From: Sulfitobacter sp. 20_GPM-1509m
Lineage (GTDB): Bacteria; Pseudomonadota; Alphaproteobacteria; Rhodobacterales; Rhodobacteraceae
NCBI RefSeq assembly: GCF_000620505.1
Contig: NZ_JIBC01000014.1
Coordinates: 42,321-106,320, forward strand
Reading direction: 5' to 3'
Length of the DNA stretch: 64,000 nt
Position numbers and translations under genes: made by a program. Positions 17,552 through 26,186 of this stretch are shown here, piece after piece (the stretch's first letter is position 1; every line of letters begins with the position of its first letter). The notes beneath the pieces were generated by a model that saw nothing but the letters and a program-made list of their open reading frames with translations, had not been told where the DNA came from and ran no database searches.

Positions 17552-17574
17552 ATTGGTAATATTATTTTACCAAT
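17552..17574. promoter_or_regulatory. Perfect inverted repeat upstream of glcD, candidate GntR-type operator
   Basis: Arms ATTGGTAA and TTACCAAT (8/8 paired) flank a 7-base AT-only centre, immediately before the GGAG ribosome binding site of glcD. The TTGGT...ACCAA half-sites are like those of FadR-subfamily GntR regulators (PdhR, GlcC-like). No regulator gene is in the window. Position implies that binding would block glcD transcription or translation start. Confidence 0.6.
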
Positions 17575-17587
17575 AGGAGAAATTGCC

Positions 17588-19036
17588 ATGGAAATGCCGA
17601 TCCCGAACCCTGCTGTTCTGGCCCGCAAGGACCGTGTGGTTGCGCGGTTGTTGCAGGTATTGCCTTCCGACGCCGTGATCAGTGACGTGGCCGAGACACG
17701 CGCTTATGAATGCGACGCGCTGACCGCTTATAAATGCGCGCCGATGGTGGCGGTTTTGCCCGCTTCAACACGGGAAGTTTCGGACGTGCTGCGCATTTGC
17801 CACGAAGAGGGCGTGCCCGTGGTGCCGCGCGGGTCGGGCACCTCGCTGGCCGGTGGCGCGCTGCCTACGGCGGATTGCGTTATTCTGGGCGTGGCGCGGA
17901 TGAACGATGTGATCGAAACGGATTACGCCAACCGGATCATCCGCGTGCAGACAGGACGCACCAACCTGAGCGTGACAGGCGCAGTCGAGGAAGACGGTTT
18001 TTTCTATGCGCCGGACCCGTCCAGTCAGTTGGCCTGTGCCATCGCGGGCAATATCGCGATGAACAGCGGCGGGGCGCATTGCCTGAAATACGGGGTGACG
18101 ACCAACAACCTGATGGGTGTCACGCTGGTGCAGATGGATGGCACTGTCGTCGAGATCGGCGGCGGCTATCTGGACGCGGGCGGGCTGGACCTGTTGGGTG
18201 TCATCTGCGGCTCGGAAGGACAGTTGGGCGTGGTGACCGAGGCGACCCTGCGCATCCTGCACAAGCCTGAGGGTGCACGGCCCGTGCTGATGGGCTTTGA
18301 CGACAACGAGGTGGCGGGAGCCTGCGTGTCGGATATCATCAAGGCGGGCGTTCTGCCCGTGGCGATCGAGTTCATGGACCGACCCTGTATCGAAGCGACC
18401 GAAGCCTTTGCCGGGGCCGGATACCCGGATTGCGAGGCCTTGTTGATCGTCGAGGTTGAAGGCTCGGACGCCGAAATTGACGACCAGCTGGCGCGGATCA
18501 TGGAGATCGCGCGGCGGCACAATCCAGTGGAACTGCGCGAAAGCAAGTCGCCCGAGGAAAGCGCCCGCATCTGGCTGGGGCGCAAGAGTGCCTTCGGCGC
18601 GATGGGGCAGATCAACGATTATATGTGTCTGGACGGGACGATTCCGGTGTCGTCGCTGCCTTTCGTGTTGCGGCGCATCGGCGAGATGTCGGCGGAATAC
18701 GGGCTGCGGGTGGGCAACGTGTTCCATGCGGGCGACGGCAACATGCATCCGCTGATCCTGTTCGATGCGAACAAGCCGGGCGATCTGGAGCTGTGCGAGA
18801 CCTTTGGCGCCGAGGTGCTGAAACTGTGCGTTGAAGTGGGCGGCTGCCTGACCGGCGAACACGGGGTTGGTATCGAGAAACGCGATCTGATGCATGTCCA
18901 GTACAACAAGGACGATCTTGAGGCCCAGATGGCGGTGAAGGACGTGTTCGATCCACAATGGCTGCTGAACCCTGCCAAGGTCTTTCCGCTGGACGCCTCG
19001 GATGCGCGCCGCAGGATCGAGATGGCGGCGCAATAG
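17588..19036 (+). CDS. glcD: Glycolate oxidase subunit GlcD (FAD-linked)
   Basis: A 482-residue flavin subunit of membrane-associated glycolate dehydrogenase, which oxidises glycolate (and often D-lactate) to glyoxylate. The PCMH-type FAD-binding domain shows PRGSGTSLAGGAL and IAGNIAMNSGGAHCLKYG; the C-terminal FAD-oxidase domain contains NVFHAGDGNMHPLI and CLTGEHGVGIEKRDLM. GGAG sits 9 bases before the ATG at 17588, which also begins the usual N-terminus, so the longer frame from 17522 is rejected. It heads glcD-glcE-membrane protein-glcF. Confidence 0.96.
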   Translation: MEMPIPNPAVLARKDRVVARLLQVLPSDAVISDVAETRAYECDALTAYKCAPMVAVLPASTREVSDVLRICHEEGVPVVPRGSGTSLAGGALPTADCVILGVARMNDVIETDYANRIIRVQTGRTNLSVTGAVEEDGFFYAPDPSSQLACAIAGNIAMNSGGAHCLKYGVTTNNLMGVTLVQMDGTVVEIGGGYLDAGGLDLLGVICGSEGQLGVVTEATLRILHKPEGARPVLMGFDDNEVAGACVSDIIKAGVLPVAIEFMDRPCIEATEAFAGAGYPDCEALLIVEVEGSDAEIDDQLARIMEIARRHNPVELRESKSPEESARIWLGRKSAFGAMGQINDYMCLDGTIPVSSLPFVLRRIGEMSAEYGLRVGNVFHAGDGNMHPLILFDANKPGDLELCETFGAEVLKLCVEVGGCLTGEHGVGIEKRDLMHVQYNKDDLEAQMAVKDVFDPQWLLNPAKVFPLDASDARRRIEMAAQ

Positions 19037-19081
19037 GGGGCCAGCCCCCTGACCCCCCGGGATATTTGGAGCCAAAAGAAG
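19036..19081. repeat. Dispersed intergenic hairpin element, copy 2
   Basis: GGGGGCCAGCCCCC forms a short hairpin directly after the glcD stop, followed by CCCCCCGGGATATTTGG and GCCAAAAGAAG before the glcE ATG. Relative of the element at 16738-16780. Here it also supplies the leader of glcE and may tune its translation. Confidence 0.5.
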
Positions 19082-20197
19082 ATGATGACACCGCAGAGCG
19101 AAAAAGAGCTGGCCGGGATGATTGCGGGGGCCACGGGGCCACTGGCCGTGCAGGGTGGCGGCACACGCGGCTTTGCGGGGGCGGGTGATGTGCTGTGTTC
19201 TGCAGGGCTGGCCGGGATCACGTTGTACGAGCCGGGCGCCTTGACGCTGGTGGCAGGTGCCGGCACCCCGGTGACCGAGATCGAGGCGGCGCTGGCGGCG
19301 GAACATCAGCGGTTGGCGTTCGAGCCGATGGACCACCGTGCGCTCTTGGACACCACAGGCACACCGACCATTGGCGGTGTGATGGCGGCCAATGTCAGCG
19401 GACCGCGGCGAATCGCGGTGGGCGCTGCGCGTGATTTTGCGCTGGGCGTGCGGTTCGTCGATGGCACGGGGCGGATCGTAAAGAACGGCGGGCGGGTGAT
19501 GAAGAACGTCACCGGCTATGATCTGGTCAAGTTGATGTGCGGGTCGTTTGGCACCCTGGGTGTGCTCAGCGAGATTTCGATGAAAGTGCTGCCAGCGCCC
19601 GAGACCGAAGCCAGTCTGGTGATTGGCACTGAGCTTGCCGAACAGGCGGTCGCGGCGCTGTCGCGTGCCTTGGGATCGCCCTTCGAGGTTACGGGGGCGG
19701 CTTTTCTGCCGGACCGGGGCGCAGTGGTGCGGATTGAGGGATTTGAAACCTCTGTCGCTTATCGGTTGGGGGCGCTCGAAGGTATTCTGAGCGGCTTTGG
19801 CGAAATCGAACGGCTGAACGCCGACGCGTCGCATGCCCTGTGGCGCGGGGTGCGGGACGTGCAGCCCTTTGTCGGGCGCGCGGGAGATGTGTGGCGTGTG
19901 TCGGTCAAGCCTGGGGATGCGCCCGGGATTGTCGCCGCATTGCCCGAGGGAGCGGACTATATGCTGGATTGGGGCGGTGGCCTGATTTGGGTGCTCTGTG
20001 CTGCAGGCACGGATTTGCGCGCGAAACTCGCGCCGTTTGCAGGGCACGCGACCCTTGTGCGGGCCGACGCGGGCGTGCGGGCGCGGCTGGGTGTATTCCA
20101 GCCCGAGGCACCCGCGCTGGCCGCGTTGACGCAAGGCGTGCGTGCGCGGTTCGACCCGCGCGGGGTGCTGAACGGTGGCGGGGTGAAAGCGGCCTGA
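19082..20197 (+). CDS. glcE: Glycolate oxidase subunit GlcE
   Basis: A 371-residue FAD-binding subunit partner of GlcD. Visible: VQGGGTRGFAGAGD and TIGGVMAANVSGPRRIAVGA (FAD domain), then NGGRVMKNVTGYDLVKLMCG and FGTLGVLSEISMKVLP, a signature run for GlcE. Ends FDPRGVLNGGGVKAA, the family's closing motif. The second codon is also ATG, so the start could be 19085. The stop overlaps the start of a small membrane protein as TGATG. Confidence 0.95.
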   Translation: MMTPQSEKELAGMIAGATGPLAVQGGGTRGFAGAGDVLCSAGLAGITLYEPGALTLVAGAGTPVTEIEAALAAEHQRLAFEPMDHRALLDTTGTPTIGGVMAANVSGPRRIAVGAARDFALGVRFVDGTGRIVKNGGRVMKNVTGYDLVKLMCGSFGTLGVLSEISMKVLPAPETEASLVIGTELAEQAVAALSRALGSPFEVTGAAFLPDRGAVVRIEGFETSVAYRLGALEGILSGFGEIERLNADASHALWRGVRDVQPFVGRAGDVWRVSVKPGDAPGIVAALPEGADYMLDWGGGLIWVLCAAGTDLRAKLAPFAGHATLVRADAGVRARLGVFQPEAPALAALTQGVRARFDPRGVLNGGGVKAA

Positions 20198-20565
20198 TGG
20201 TGTTCTGGATTGCTCTGTTCGTGGTGGTCTTTGGCTTTGGTCCATGGGTGTTCCTGCGGCTGATGCATCTGACACCATCCTCTGCCGTCTTTGCCAGACT
20301 GGTCGCCTTTGTGGTGATGGCAGCGGCGGCAAGCCTGTGGTTGCGATTTCTGGCACCGGTTCCGTGGGGCGTGAATGTCTGGGCGACGTGGACCGGCATG
20401 ATCCTGATCTGGACGGCGTGGATTGCGGTGCTGGCGCTGGCGGCGCTGGCCTTGCGACAGGTGGATCAGGGTCCCGCTATGCGACGCTGGACCGGTGTGA
20501 TCGGTGCAATGGGCACAACGGTGCCGTGGTTCGGTCTGGCCTCGGCCCGGCTGATGAGCAGTTGA
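20197..20565 (+). CDS. Small membrane protein embedded in the glycolate oxidase operon
   Basis: A 122-residue protein beginning ATG within the glcE stop (TGATG). Three to four hydrophobic helices are visible, at about residues 2-22, 30-50, 60-85 and 97-115, with short charged connections such as ALRQVDQGPAMRRW. I do not recognise a family. Because GlcDEF subunits are soluble or peripheral, a membrane anchor or assembly factor is a reasonable guess, but nothing in the sequence proves it. glcF follows after 10 bases. Confidence 0.75.
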   Translation: MVFWIALFVVVFGFGPWVFLRLMHLTPSSAVFARLVAFVVMAAAASLWLRFLAPVPWGVNVWATWTGMILIWTAWIAVLALAALALRQVDQGPAMRRWTGVIGAMGTTVPWFGLASARLMSS

Positions 20566-20575
20566 AAGAGAGACG

Positions 20576-21964
20576 ATGCAAACGACCTTCACACCCGAAC
20601 AGTTGCAGGATCCAAAGATTCAGCGTGCCAACCAGATCCTGCGGTCTTGTGTGCATTGCGGGTTCTGCACTGCCACCTGTCCCACCTACCAGGTGCTGGG
20701 CGACGAATTGGACAGCCCGCGCGGGCGCATCTACCTGATCAAGGACATGCTGGAAAACGAACGGGTGCCGGATGCCAAGACGGTGGGGCACATTGACCGT
20801 TGCCTGTCGTGTCTGGCGTGCATGACCACATGCCCATCGGGGGTGCATTACATGCATCTGGTGGATCAGGCGCGGGAATATATCGAGGACCGCTACAAAC
20901 GCCCGTTCAGCGACCGCGCCCTGCGCTGGGTTCTGGCGCGGGTGCTGCCCTATCCCACGCGGTTCCGGGTTGCTCTGCTGGGGGCCAAGATGGCGCGACC
21001 CTTTGCGCGGTTGCTGCCCGATCCGCGTCTGCGTGCGATGATCGCGATGGCGCCGAAACAGGTGCCGCCCGTCAGCCGCAACGACGACCCGCAAAGCTTT
21101 GCGCCGGTGGTGCCCCGGATCAAGCGTGTGGCGCTGATGACCGGCTGTGCGCAAAAGGCGCTGAACACGGACATCAACGATGCCACGATCCGCCTGCTGA
21201 CACGGCTGGGCTGCGAGGTGGTGGTGGCGAAAGGGGCGGGATGCTGCGGGGCGTTGACCCATCACATGGGCAAGAGCGGGGAAAGCCACGCGGCGGCGGC
21301 CAGAAACATCACGGCCTGGACCGCCGAAATGGACGGCGACGGGCTGGATGCGATTGTGATCAACACCTCGGGCTGTGGCACCACGGTAAAGGACTATGGC
21401 CATATGTTCACGCGCACCGATATGGAAGGTGACGCCAGGCGTGTGGCCGAAAAGGCGATGGATATCAGCGAGTTGCTGGTGCAGCTGATGACGCCGGAGC
21501 ATATCGCGCGCAGCCCGAACATGGCGGCGATGGGCATCGCGGGGACGGATGCCACGGGGCCGGGCGGCAATGAACGTGCGGTCACCGTTGCCTATCACGC
21601 GGCCTGTTCGTTGCAGCACGGTCAGCAGATCAAGACCCATCCGAAAACCTTGCTCAAGATGGCCGGATTTGGCGTGGTCGAACCCGCCGACAGCCACCTG
21701 TGTTGCGGCTCGGCAGGCACCTACAACCTGATGCAGCCCGAAATTTCGGCGCAGCTGAAAGCCCGCAAGGTCCGCACGCTTGAGGCCAAGAATCCCGACA
21801 TCATCGCGGCCGGTAACATCGGGTGCATGATGCAGATCGGCAGTGCCACGGGGATACCCATCGTGCATACGGTCGAACTGTTGGATTGGGCCACCGGTGG
21901 TCCGAGGCCGCCTGCGCTGGCGCGCACAAGAAACAGTCCCCCACAGGTGCCGATTTTGCGCTGA
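20576..21964 (+). CDS. glcF: Glycolate oxidase iron-sulfur subunit GlcF
   Basis: A 462-residue electron-transfer subunit. Two 4Fe-4S motifs appear near the N-terminus, CVHCGFCTATCP and CLSCLACMTTCPSG, followed by two cysteine-rich CCG domains with GAGCCGALTHH and SHLCCGSAGTYN. These pass electrons from GlcD/GlcE flavins to the quinone pool. The C-terminus has a short Pro-rich tail beyond the usual end (RPPALARTRNS), making the protein somewhat long. GAAAGAG precedes the ATG. Confidence 0.95.
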   Translation: MQTTFTPEQLQDPKIQRANQILRSCVHCGFCTATCPTYQVLGDELDSPRGRIYLIKDMLENERVPDAKTVGHIDRCLSCLACMTTCPSGVHYMHLVDQAREYIEDRYKRPFSDRALRWVLARVLPYPTRFRVALLGAKMARPFARLLPDPRLRAMIAMAPKQVPPVSRNDDPQSFAPVVPRIKRVALMTGCAQKALNTDINDATIRLLTRLGCEVVVAKGAGCCGALTHHMGKSGESHAAAARNITAWTAEMDGDGLDAIVINTSGCGTTVKDYGHMFTRTDMEGDARRVAEKAMDISELLVQLMTPEHIARSPNMAAMGIAGTDATGPGGNERAVTVAYHAACSLQHGQQIKTHPKTLLKMAGFGVVEPADSHLCCGSAGTYNLMQPEISAQLKARKVRTLEAKNPDIIAAGNIGCMMQIGSATGIPIVHTVELLDWATGGPRPPALARTRNSPPQVPILR

Positions 21965-22032
21965 TTTGCAGCCTTGCCATAATGTCGCCGTATGACGCAG
22001 TTAGCCGGATGCGATACCTTTAGGAGAAATCG

Positions 22033-22845
22033 ATGCGGCGCTGGATGTCCCTGTCACTTTTGGCCCTTGTGACCACCTCTGCGGCCTTTGCGCAGGACGC
22101 GCAGCTGCGCCGTCTTGAGACCACGAACACGGGCCGTGAATGGGAAGCTGTCGGGCGGCTGGACATGGACGGGAGCGGTTTTTGCACCGGCGCGCTGATT
22201 GCGCCCAACCTGGTGCTGACGGCGGCGCATTGTCTGTTCGACAAGCGCACCAAACAGCGCATCGACCATGACAAGATCGAATTTCTCGCCGGTTGGCGCA
22301 ACGGTCGCGCATCGGCTTATCGCAATGTGCGGCGTGCCGTGGTGCATCCGGCCTATGTCTATGACGGCGCGGTGTCGTCTGAGCGTGTGCGCAACGATCT
22401 GGCGTTGCTGGAACTGAGCCAGCCCATTCGCAACACCACCATCCGCCCTTTTGGCACCGCGGTGCGGCCCGCGACCGGCGACAGTGTGGGCGTGGTCAGC
22501 TACGCCAAATCGCGATCAGAGGTGCCTTCGCTGCAAGAGGTCTGCACCGTTCTGTCGCGGCAGGAGGGCGTGTTGATCACCTCGTGCAGTGTCGATTTCG
22601 GCTCGTCCGGCGCGCCGATTTTTACCTTTGACGACGGCGAGGCCAGCATCGTGTCCGTGGTTTCGGCCAAGGCTGAACTGGACGGAAAAAACGTATCTCT
22701 GGGCACATCTTTGGGCGAACCCTTGGAAGAGTTGCGGGCCGAATTGCTGGCAGGCAGCGGTTTTCAACAGGGGGCATCGCCCTCGGCCAGCCGTGTCCGT
22801 GTGGGCGTCCGCAACGACACCGGCGCGAAATTCGTCAAGCCCTGA
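22033..22845 (+). CDS. Trypsin-like serine protease, secreted
   Basis: A 270-residue S1-family protein. A signal peptide occupies residues 1-20 (cleaved after AFA, before QDAQ). The catalytic triad is visible: His66 in LTAAHC, Asp122 in RNDLALLEL and Ser192 in DFGSSGAPI, a variant of the usual GDSGGP. Cysteines 51/67 and 171/185 could form disulfides. Such proteins cleave peptides in the periplasm or medium; the altered GSSGAP motif is still compatible with catalysis. AGGAGAAA precedes the ATG. It stands alone between glcF and hsp20. Confidence 0.88.
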   Translation: MRRWMSLSLLALVTTSAAFAQDAQLRRLETTNTGREWEAVGRLDMDGSGFCTGALIAPNLVLTAAHCLFDKRTKQRIDHDKIEFLAGWRNGRASAYRNVRRAVVHPAYVYDGAVSSERVRNDLALLELSQPIRNTTIRPFGTAVRPATGDSVGVVSYAKSRSEVPSLQEVCTVLSRQEGVLITSCSVDFGSSGAPIFTFDDGEASIVSVVSAKAELDGKNVSLGTSLGEPLEELRAELLAGSGFQQGASPSASRVRVGVRNDTGAKFVKP

Positions 22846-22946
22846 GCGCCTGCGCAGAACGCGGTTGCAACAGGTCTTGAAACCGCAAGATCCATCCCCA
22901 CATTTGGTCTGCCGGAACGCCTGAAGAGGGTTCTGGTCACTGCAAA

Positions 22947-23000
22947 ACGGGTCCGTCCATGGATGGAGGGCCCGACATGAAATCGCTCACTCTAAGAGGA
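22947..23000 (+). ncRNA. Possible ROSE-like RNA thermometer in the hsp20 leader
   Basis: A long hairpin (22947-22975; arms CGGGTCC/GGGCCCG plus TCCA/TGGA) is followed by TCGCT at 22983-22987 and the Shine-Dalgarno AAGAGGA at 22994-23000. A U(U/C)GCU element pairing with the AGGA of a small heat-shock gene is the hallmark of ROSE thermometers in Alphaproteobacteria. I see the elements; the pairing and heat response are inferred. Confidence 0.45.
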
Positions 23001-23008
23001 TGACACAT

Positions 23009-23479
23009 ATGCGAACTTTTGATTTTGCACCGCTTTACCGCTCGACCGTCGGCTTTGACCAGATTGCTGACATGATGGACCGGGTTCTGACCAACGACCA
23101 CGCGCAGAACAGCTATCCCCCCTACAACATCGAGAAAACCGACGACGATGCCTATCGCATCTCGATTGCCGTCGCTGGCTTCTCGGATCAGGACCTGTCG
23201 GTGGAAGTGCGTGAAAAAGCGTTGATCGTCTCGGCGCGCAAGGCGGACGAAGACACCAACCGCAGCTATCTGCACCGCGGCATCGCCACCCGCGCATTTG
23301 AACGCCGGTTCCATCTGGCGGATCATGTCGTCGTGACGGGCGCGTCCCATGCTGATGGCATGCTGCACATCGACCTGCAACGCGAAGTGCCCGAAGCACT
23401 TAAGCCCCGCCAGATCGAGATTTCGGCAGCGACCAAATCGATTGGCAAGGATGTCGTTGACGCCAAGTCGGTGAACTGA
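23009..23479 (+). CDS. Small heat-shock protein, Hsp20/alpha-crystallin family
   Basis: A 156-residue IbpA-like chaperone. The N-terminus RTFDFAPLYRSTVGFDQIAD is typical; the alpha-crystallin domain (about residues 35-130) includes PPYNIEKTDDDAYRISIAVA and AFERRFHLADHVVV. Such proteins bind unfolding proteins as oligomers. Two in-frame ATGs exist: that at 23000 abuts the AAGAGG, whereas 23009 is 9 bases away, so I use 23009. A leader hairpin region may act as a thermometer, and an intrinsic terminator follows at 23502. Confidence 0.94.
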   Translation: MRTFDFAPLYRSTVGFDQIADMMDRVLTNDHAQNSYPPYNIEKTDDDAYRISIAVAGFSDQDLSVEVREKALIVSARKADEDTNRSYLHRGIATRAFERRFHLADHVVVTGASHADGMLHIDLQREVPEALKPRQIEISAATKSIGKDVVDAKSVN

Positions 23480-23501
23480 ACCAACTGCAACTGATGCTTT
23501 T

Positions 23502-23532
23502 GGCCCGTGCGCATTTGCGTGCGGGCCTTTTT
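23502..23532 (+). terminator. Intrinsic terminator of hsp20
   Basis: GGCCCG and CGGGCC close a stem with an inner CGCA/TGCG helix and a small internal loop, followed by TTTTTATT. It starts 22 bases after the hsp20 stop. Confidence 0.88.
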
Positions 23533-23835
23533 ATTGGTGAATCTCTTCGGCGGGGCGGGGCGCCTTCATCTGGAAGCAGATGTCGATTTGATGGGCCCTT
23601 TGACCAAAAACTGCGGCTACTTCAAAATTCTGGTTATGATCATTCCGAAAACTACCTATGATAGAGTGCGTCGGGGACACACCCGTAAGCCGTGAGTATC
23701 GTGATGACATTGATCGCCCAAATTGCGCCAGTTTTCGATATATAGTTGTCTCAGTAAAAGGCTTAGAGCAGCCAGGAAGAAAAACCCGACAGCCATAGCG
23801 GGAATGCCCTATAAAGCCTTGGTGAAGGACAGTGT
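23533..23835. other. AT-richer gap before the CHASE kinase gene
   Basis: About 300 bases with no convincing gene; lower GC than surroundings. A 112-codon minus-strand frame here has no ribosome binding site or recognisable domain. Presumably holds the promoter of the histidine kinase gene; I cannot assign -35/-10 boxes securely. Confidence 0.5.
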
Positions 23836-25890
23836 GTGTTGAACAAGTACAAGAGTTATCTGGCATCAAAAGCCTATATTTTGCTTACCGCGCTCGCCTT
23901 GGGCAGCGTTGTTGGCATCGGATATTCCGTAATCAAGTTGGACAGGGATAACCATCTGGCAACGGTGCGCCGTGATCTGGAACAGGATCTTTATACCGCG
24001 ATAGATCAGATCCAATTGCGCTTTTTCGAAGCGGTATTGGTGGCCAAGCATATCGAAAACCTCCTGACCGCTTCAAAAGAAGTGAACGAGGCTCAGATTT
24101 CCCGCTTTGTGGCTGACCTGCAATTGCACAATCCGGGTGTCCGGGCCGTGGCGCTTGCCCCCGGGTTGGTCGTGACACACAGTTTTCCGATCACAGGCAA
24201 TCAGAAAACGATTGGTCTGAAATATTGGCAAGTGCCCGAACAGATGGCCAGTGTGGCACAGGCCTATCGTCGGCAAAGTCCGATTGTCGATGGCCCGGTG
24301 CCGTTGGTGCAGGGGGGCGCGGGCTATATCCTGCGCTATCCTGTTTTTCTGCCCAACCCGTCGACCAACGTGCAGCAGTTCTGGGGTGTCATTTCGATCG
24401 TCATCTCGGCAGACGGACTTCTCAGCGCGCAGCGACACGATTTTAGCGATGCCGAAAAGTACAGCTTCAGCCTGCGCGAGATCCCGGCGTCGTCCCCGCT
24501 CGCTGACGATGTGCAGGACGATACTGGACCGCTGAACGCGCGACCGGTGACGACCGAGTTCAATATGCTGGGCAGCGCATGGAAGGCAACCGTCCGTCCC
24601 ACAGCGGGATGGCCGTCCTACTCCCCGCAAAGCCCCTACCTGCTGGCGTTCGTGCTTGTTCTGGCGGTTATTCTGGTCGGCGTGTTGCTGATCATCCGCA
24701 GTTTCGCAGCGGAAAAGGAAAGCGCGCGCGCGCTTCTGGCCGAATCCATTGGCTGCCTCAACGAGGGCTTCATCGCTTTTGACGATGACGAACGGTTGAT
24801 GTTGGTGAACGAGAAATATCTCGAATACTACCCCGAGATCGGCCCGCTGATCCAACCCGGTATGACGATCAAGGAGTTGCTGGCGCATTCGGTCAAGAAC
24901 CAGCCGGACGCGACCACAATCGAAGACGAAAACACATGGATTGCAGAGCGGCTTGAACGGTTCCGAAATCCGGGCGTGTCCTTTTTGGAGGCCGCTGCGG
25001 ACAATCGCTGGCTGAAGGTGACCGAAGCCAAGACACCGCACGGCTATACAGTGGGCATTTCAACCGATGTTACCGCCGAGCAGCGCGCCATGAAGGCTGC
25101 AGAAGCGGCCGACCGCGAAAAGACAGAATTCCTCAACAATGTCTCACACGAATTGCGCACCCCGCTGACCGTGATTTCGGGGCGCGCATCGTTTCTGCGC
25201 AACAGCGAAAGGTTGCCCCAGTCCAAAAGCCTCGCCGCCGCCTTGGAAAACGCTGTGCCCGCCGATGGCACGGTGACCACGGCAGTGACCAGCTTTCAGC
25301 GGTTCGTGTCCGAGCAAAGTGCAGGCATCGAGAATTCCGCAAAGCACATGCTGCGTCTGGTCGAGGATTTGCTGGATTGGACACGGGTTGCGCGGGGTCA
25401 GCTCGAACTGGACCTTGCGCGGATCGAGGTCACCGACCTTGGCAGATCCGTCGCCGAGGACCTGCGCCCCGATGCCGAGGCCAAGGGGCTGACACTGACC
25501 TATTCCGAAGACGGACCGGCGGAGGCGATGGCCGACACCATCAGGCTGAAACAAATCCTGTACAACCTGATCTCGAACGCCATCAAGTTCACCGACACGG
25601 GCAACATTCACCTTTCGATCGAGCAGATGGGCGACCAGATTGTGTTCAGCGTGGCAGACACCGGATGCGGCATCGGGCAAGACGATCTGGAACGGGTGTT
25701 CCAACGGTTCCAGCAGGTCGACGGGTCGATGTCACGCCAGAAGGGCGGTCTGGGCCTGGGGCTGGCCATCGCCGAGCAACTGGCCGTGCTGCACGGCGGC
25801 GCCCTCTCTTTGGAAAGCGAACTGGGCAAAGGCAGCACGTTCCGCCTGACCCTGACGCGGGCAGAAGCGGCCTTTCAGCGGACCGGGTAA
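23836..25890 (+). CDS. CHASE-PAS sensor histidine kinase
   Basis: A 684-residue membrane kinase. Order: membrane helix about 13-33; periplasmic CHASE domain about 35-262, with a core around LHNPGVRAVALAP and YILRYPVFLPN; second helix about 267-288; PAS-like domain about 295-410 (GFIAFDDDERLMLVNEKYLE); HisKA with phospho-acceptor His438 in NVSHELRTPLT; and HATPase_c with NLISNAIKF, DTGCGIG and GGLGLGLAIAEQL. CHASE domains bind small extracellular ligands. The start is GTG with AAGGA 7 bases upstream. No response regulator is adjacent, so it is an orphan kinase. Confidence 0.92.
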   Translation: MLNKYKSYLASKAYILLTALALGSVVGIGYSVIKLDRDNHLATVRRDLEQDLYTAIDQIQLRFFEAVLVAKHIENLLTASKEVNEAQISRFVADLQLHNPGVRAVALAPGLVVTHSFPITGNQKTIGLKYWQVPEQMASVAQAYRRQSPIVDGPVPLVQGGAGYILRYPVFLPNPSTNVQQFWGVISIVISADGLLSAQRHDFSDAEKYSFSLREIPASSPLADDVQDDTGPLNARPVTTEFNMLGSAWKATVRPTAGWPSYSPQSPYLLAFVLVLAVILVGVLLIIRSFAAEKESARALLAESIGCLNEGFIAFDDDERLMLVNEKYLEYYPEIGPLIQPGMTIKELLAHSVKNQPDATTIEDENTWIAERLERFRNPGVSFLEAAADNRWLKVTEAKTPHGYTVGISTDVTAEQRAMKAAEAADREKTEFLNNVSHELRTPLTVISGRASFLRNSERLPQSKSLAAALENAVPADGTVTTAVTSFQRFVSEQSAGIENSAKHMLRLVEDLLDWTRVARGQLELDLARIEVTDLGRSVAEDLRPDAEAKGLTLTYSEDGPAEAMADTIRLKQILYNLISNAIKFTDTGNIHLSIEQMGDQIVFSVADTGCGIGQDDLERVFQRFQQVDGSMSRQKGGLGLGLAIAEQLAVLHGGALSLESELGKGSTFRLTLTRAEAAFQRTG

Positions 25891-26186
25891 CGAACCGGTT
25901 GGTGTGGGAGAGGACAAGCTGTTTTCGCCCGGACCCTTTACCTTGAACGGAAGAGACAGCGTCTGCGAAAAGAGATTGGTGTTGGTTGCCTTCGCGGACC
26001 ACATTGGCAAGATGCTGTTGAATTCTGCAAAAAATTGGCCCAGCTTTCCGTGAGTTGGAATGTATGATCACGATGCGCCTTATGGGCTTGATATTGCCCG
26101 CACTCCCGGTCGAAATGATCGTTGCTGGTGGTGGGGGTATGCACATGACGTTGGTGCCATGTGTGGCGTAGCCAGAGGGTAAAGAT

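Noticed and set aside
17765..20356. 863-codon minus-strand frame
   Set aside because: Antisense to glcD and glcE, which have full conserved motifs; composition rich in His/Arg/Gln.
23531..23869. 112-codon minus-strand frame before the kinase
   Set aside because: Contains the hsp20 terminator side and the kinase RBS; composition is not protein-like.
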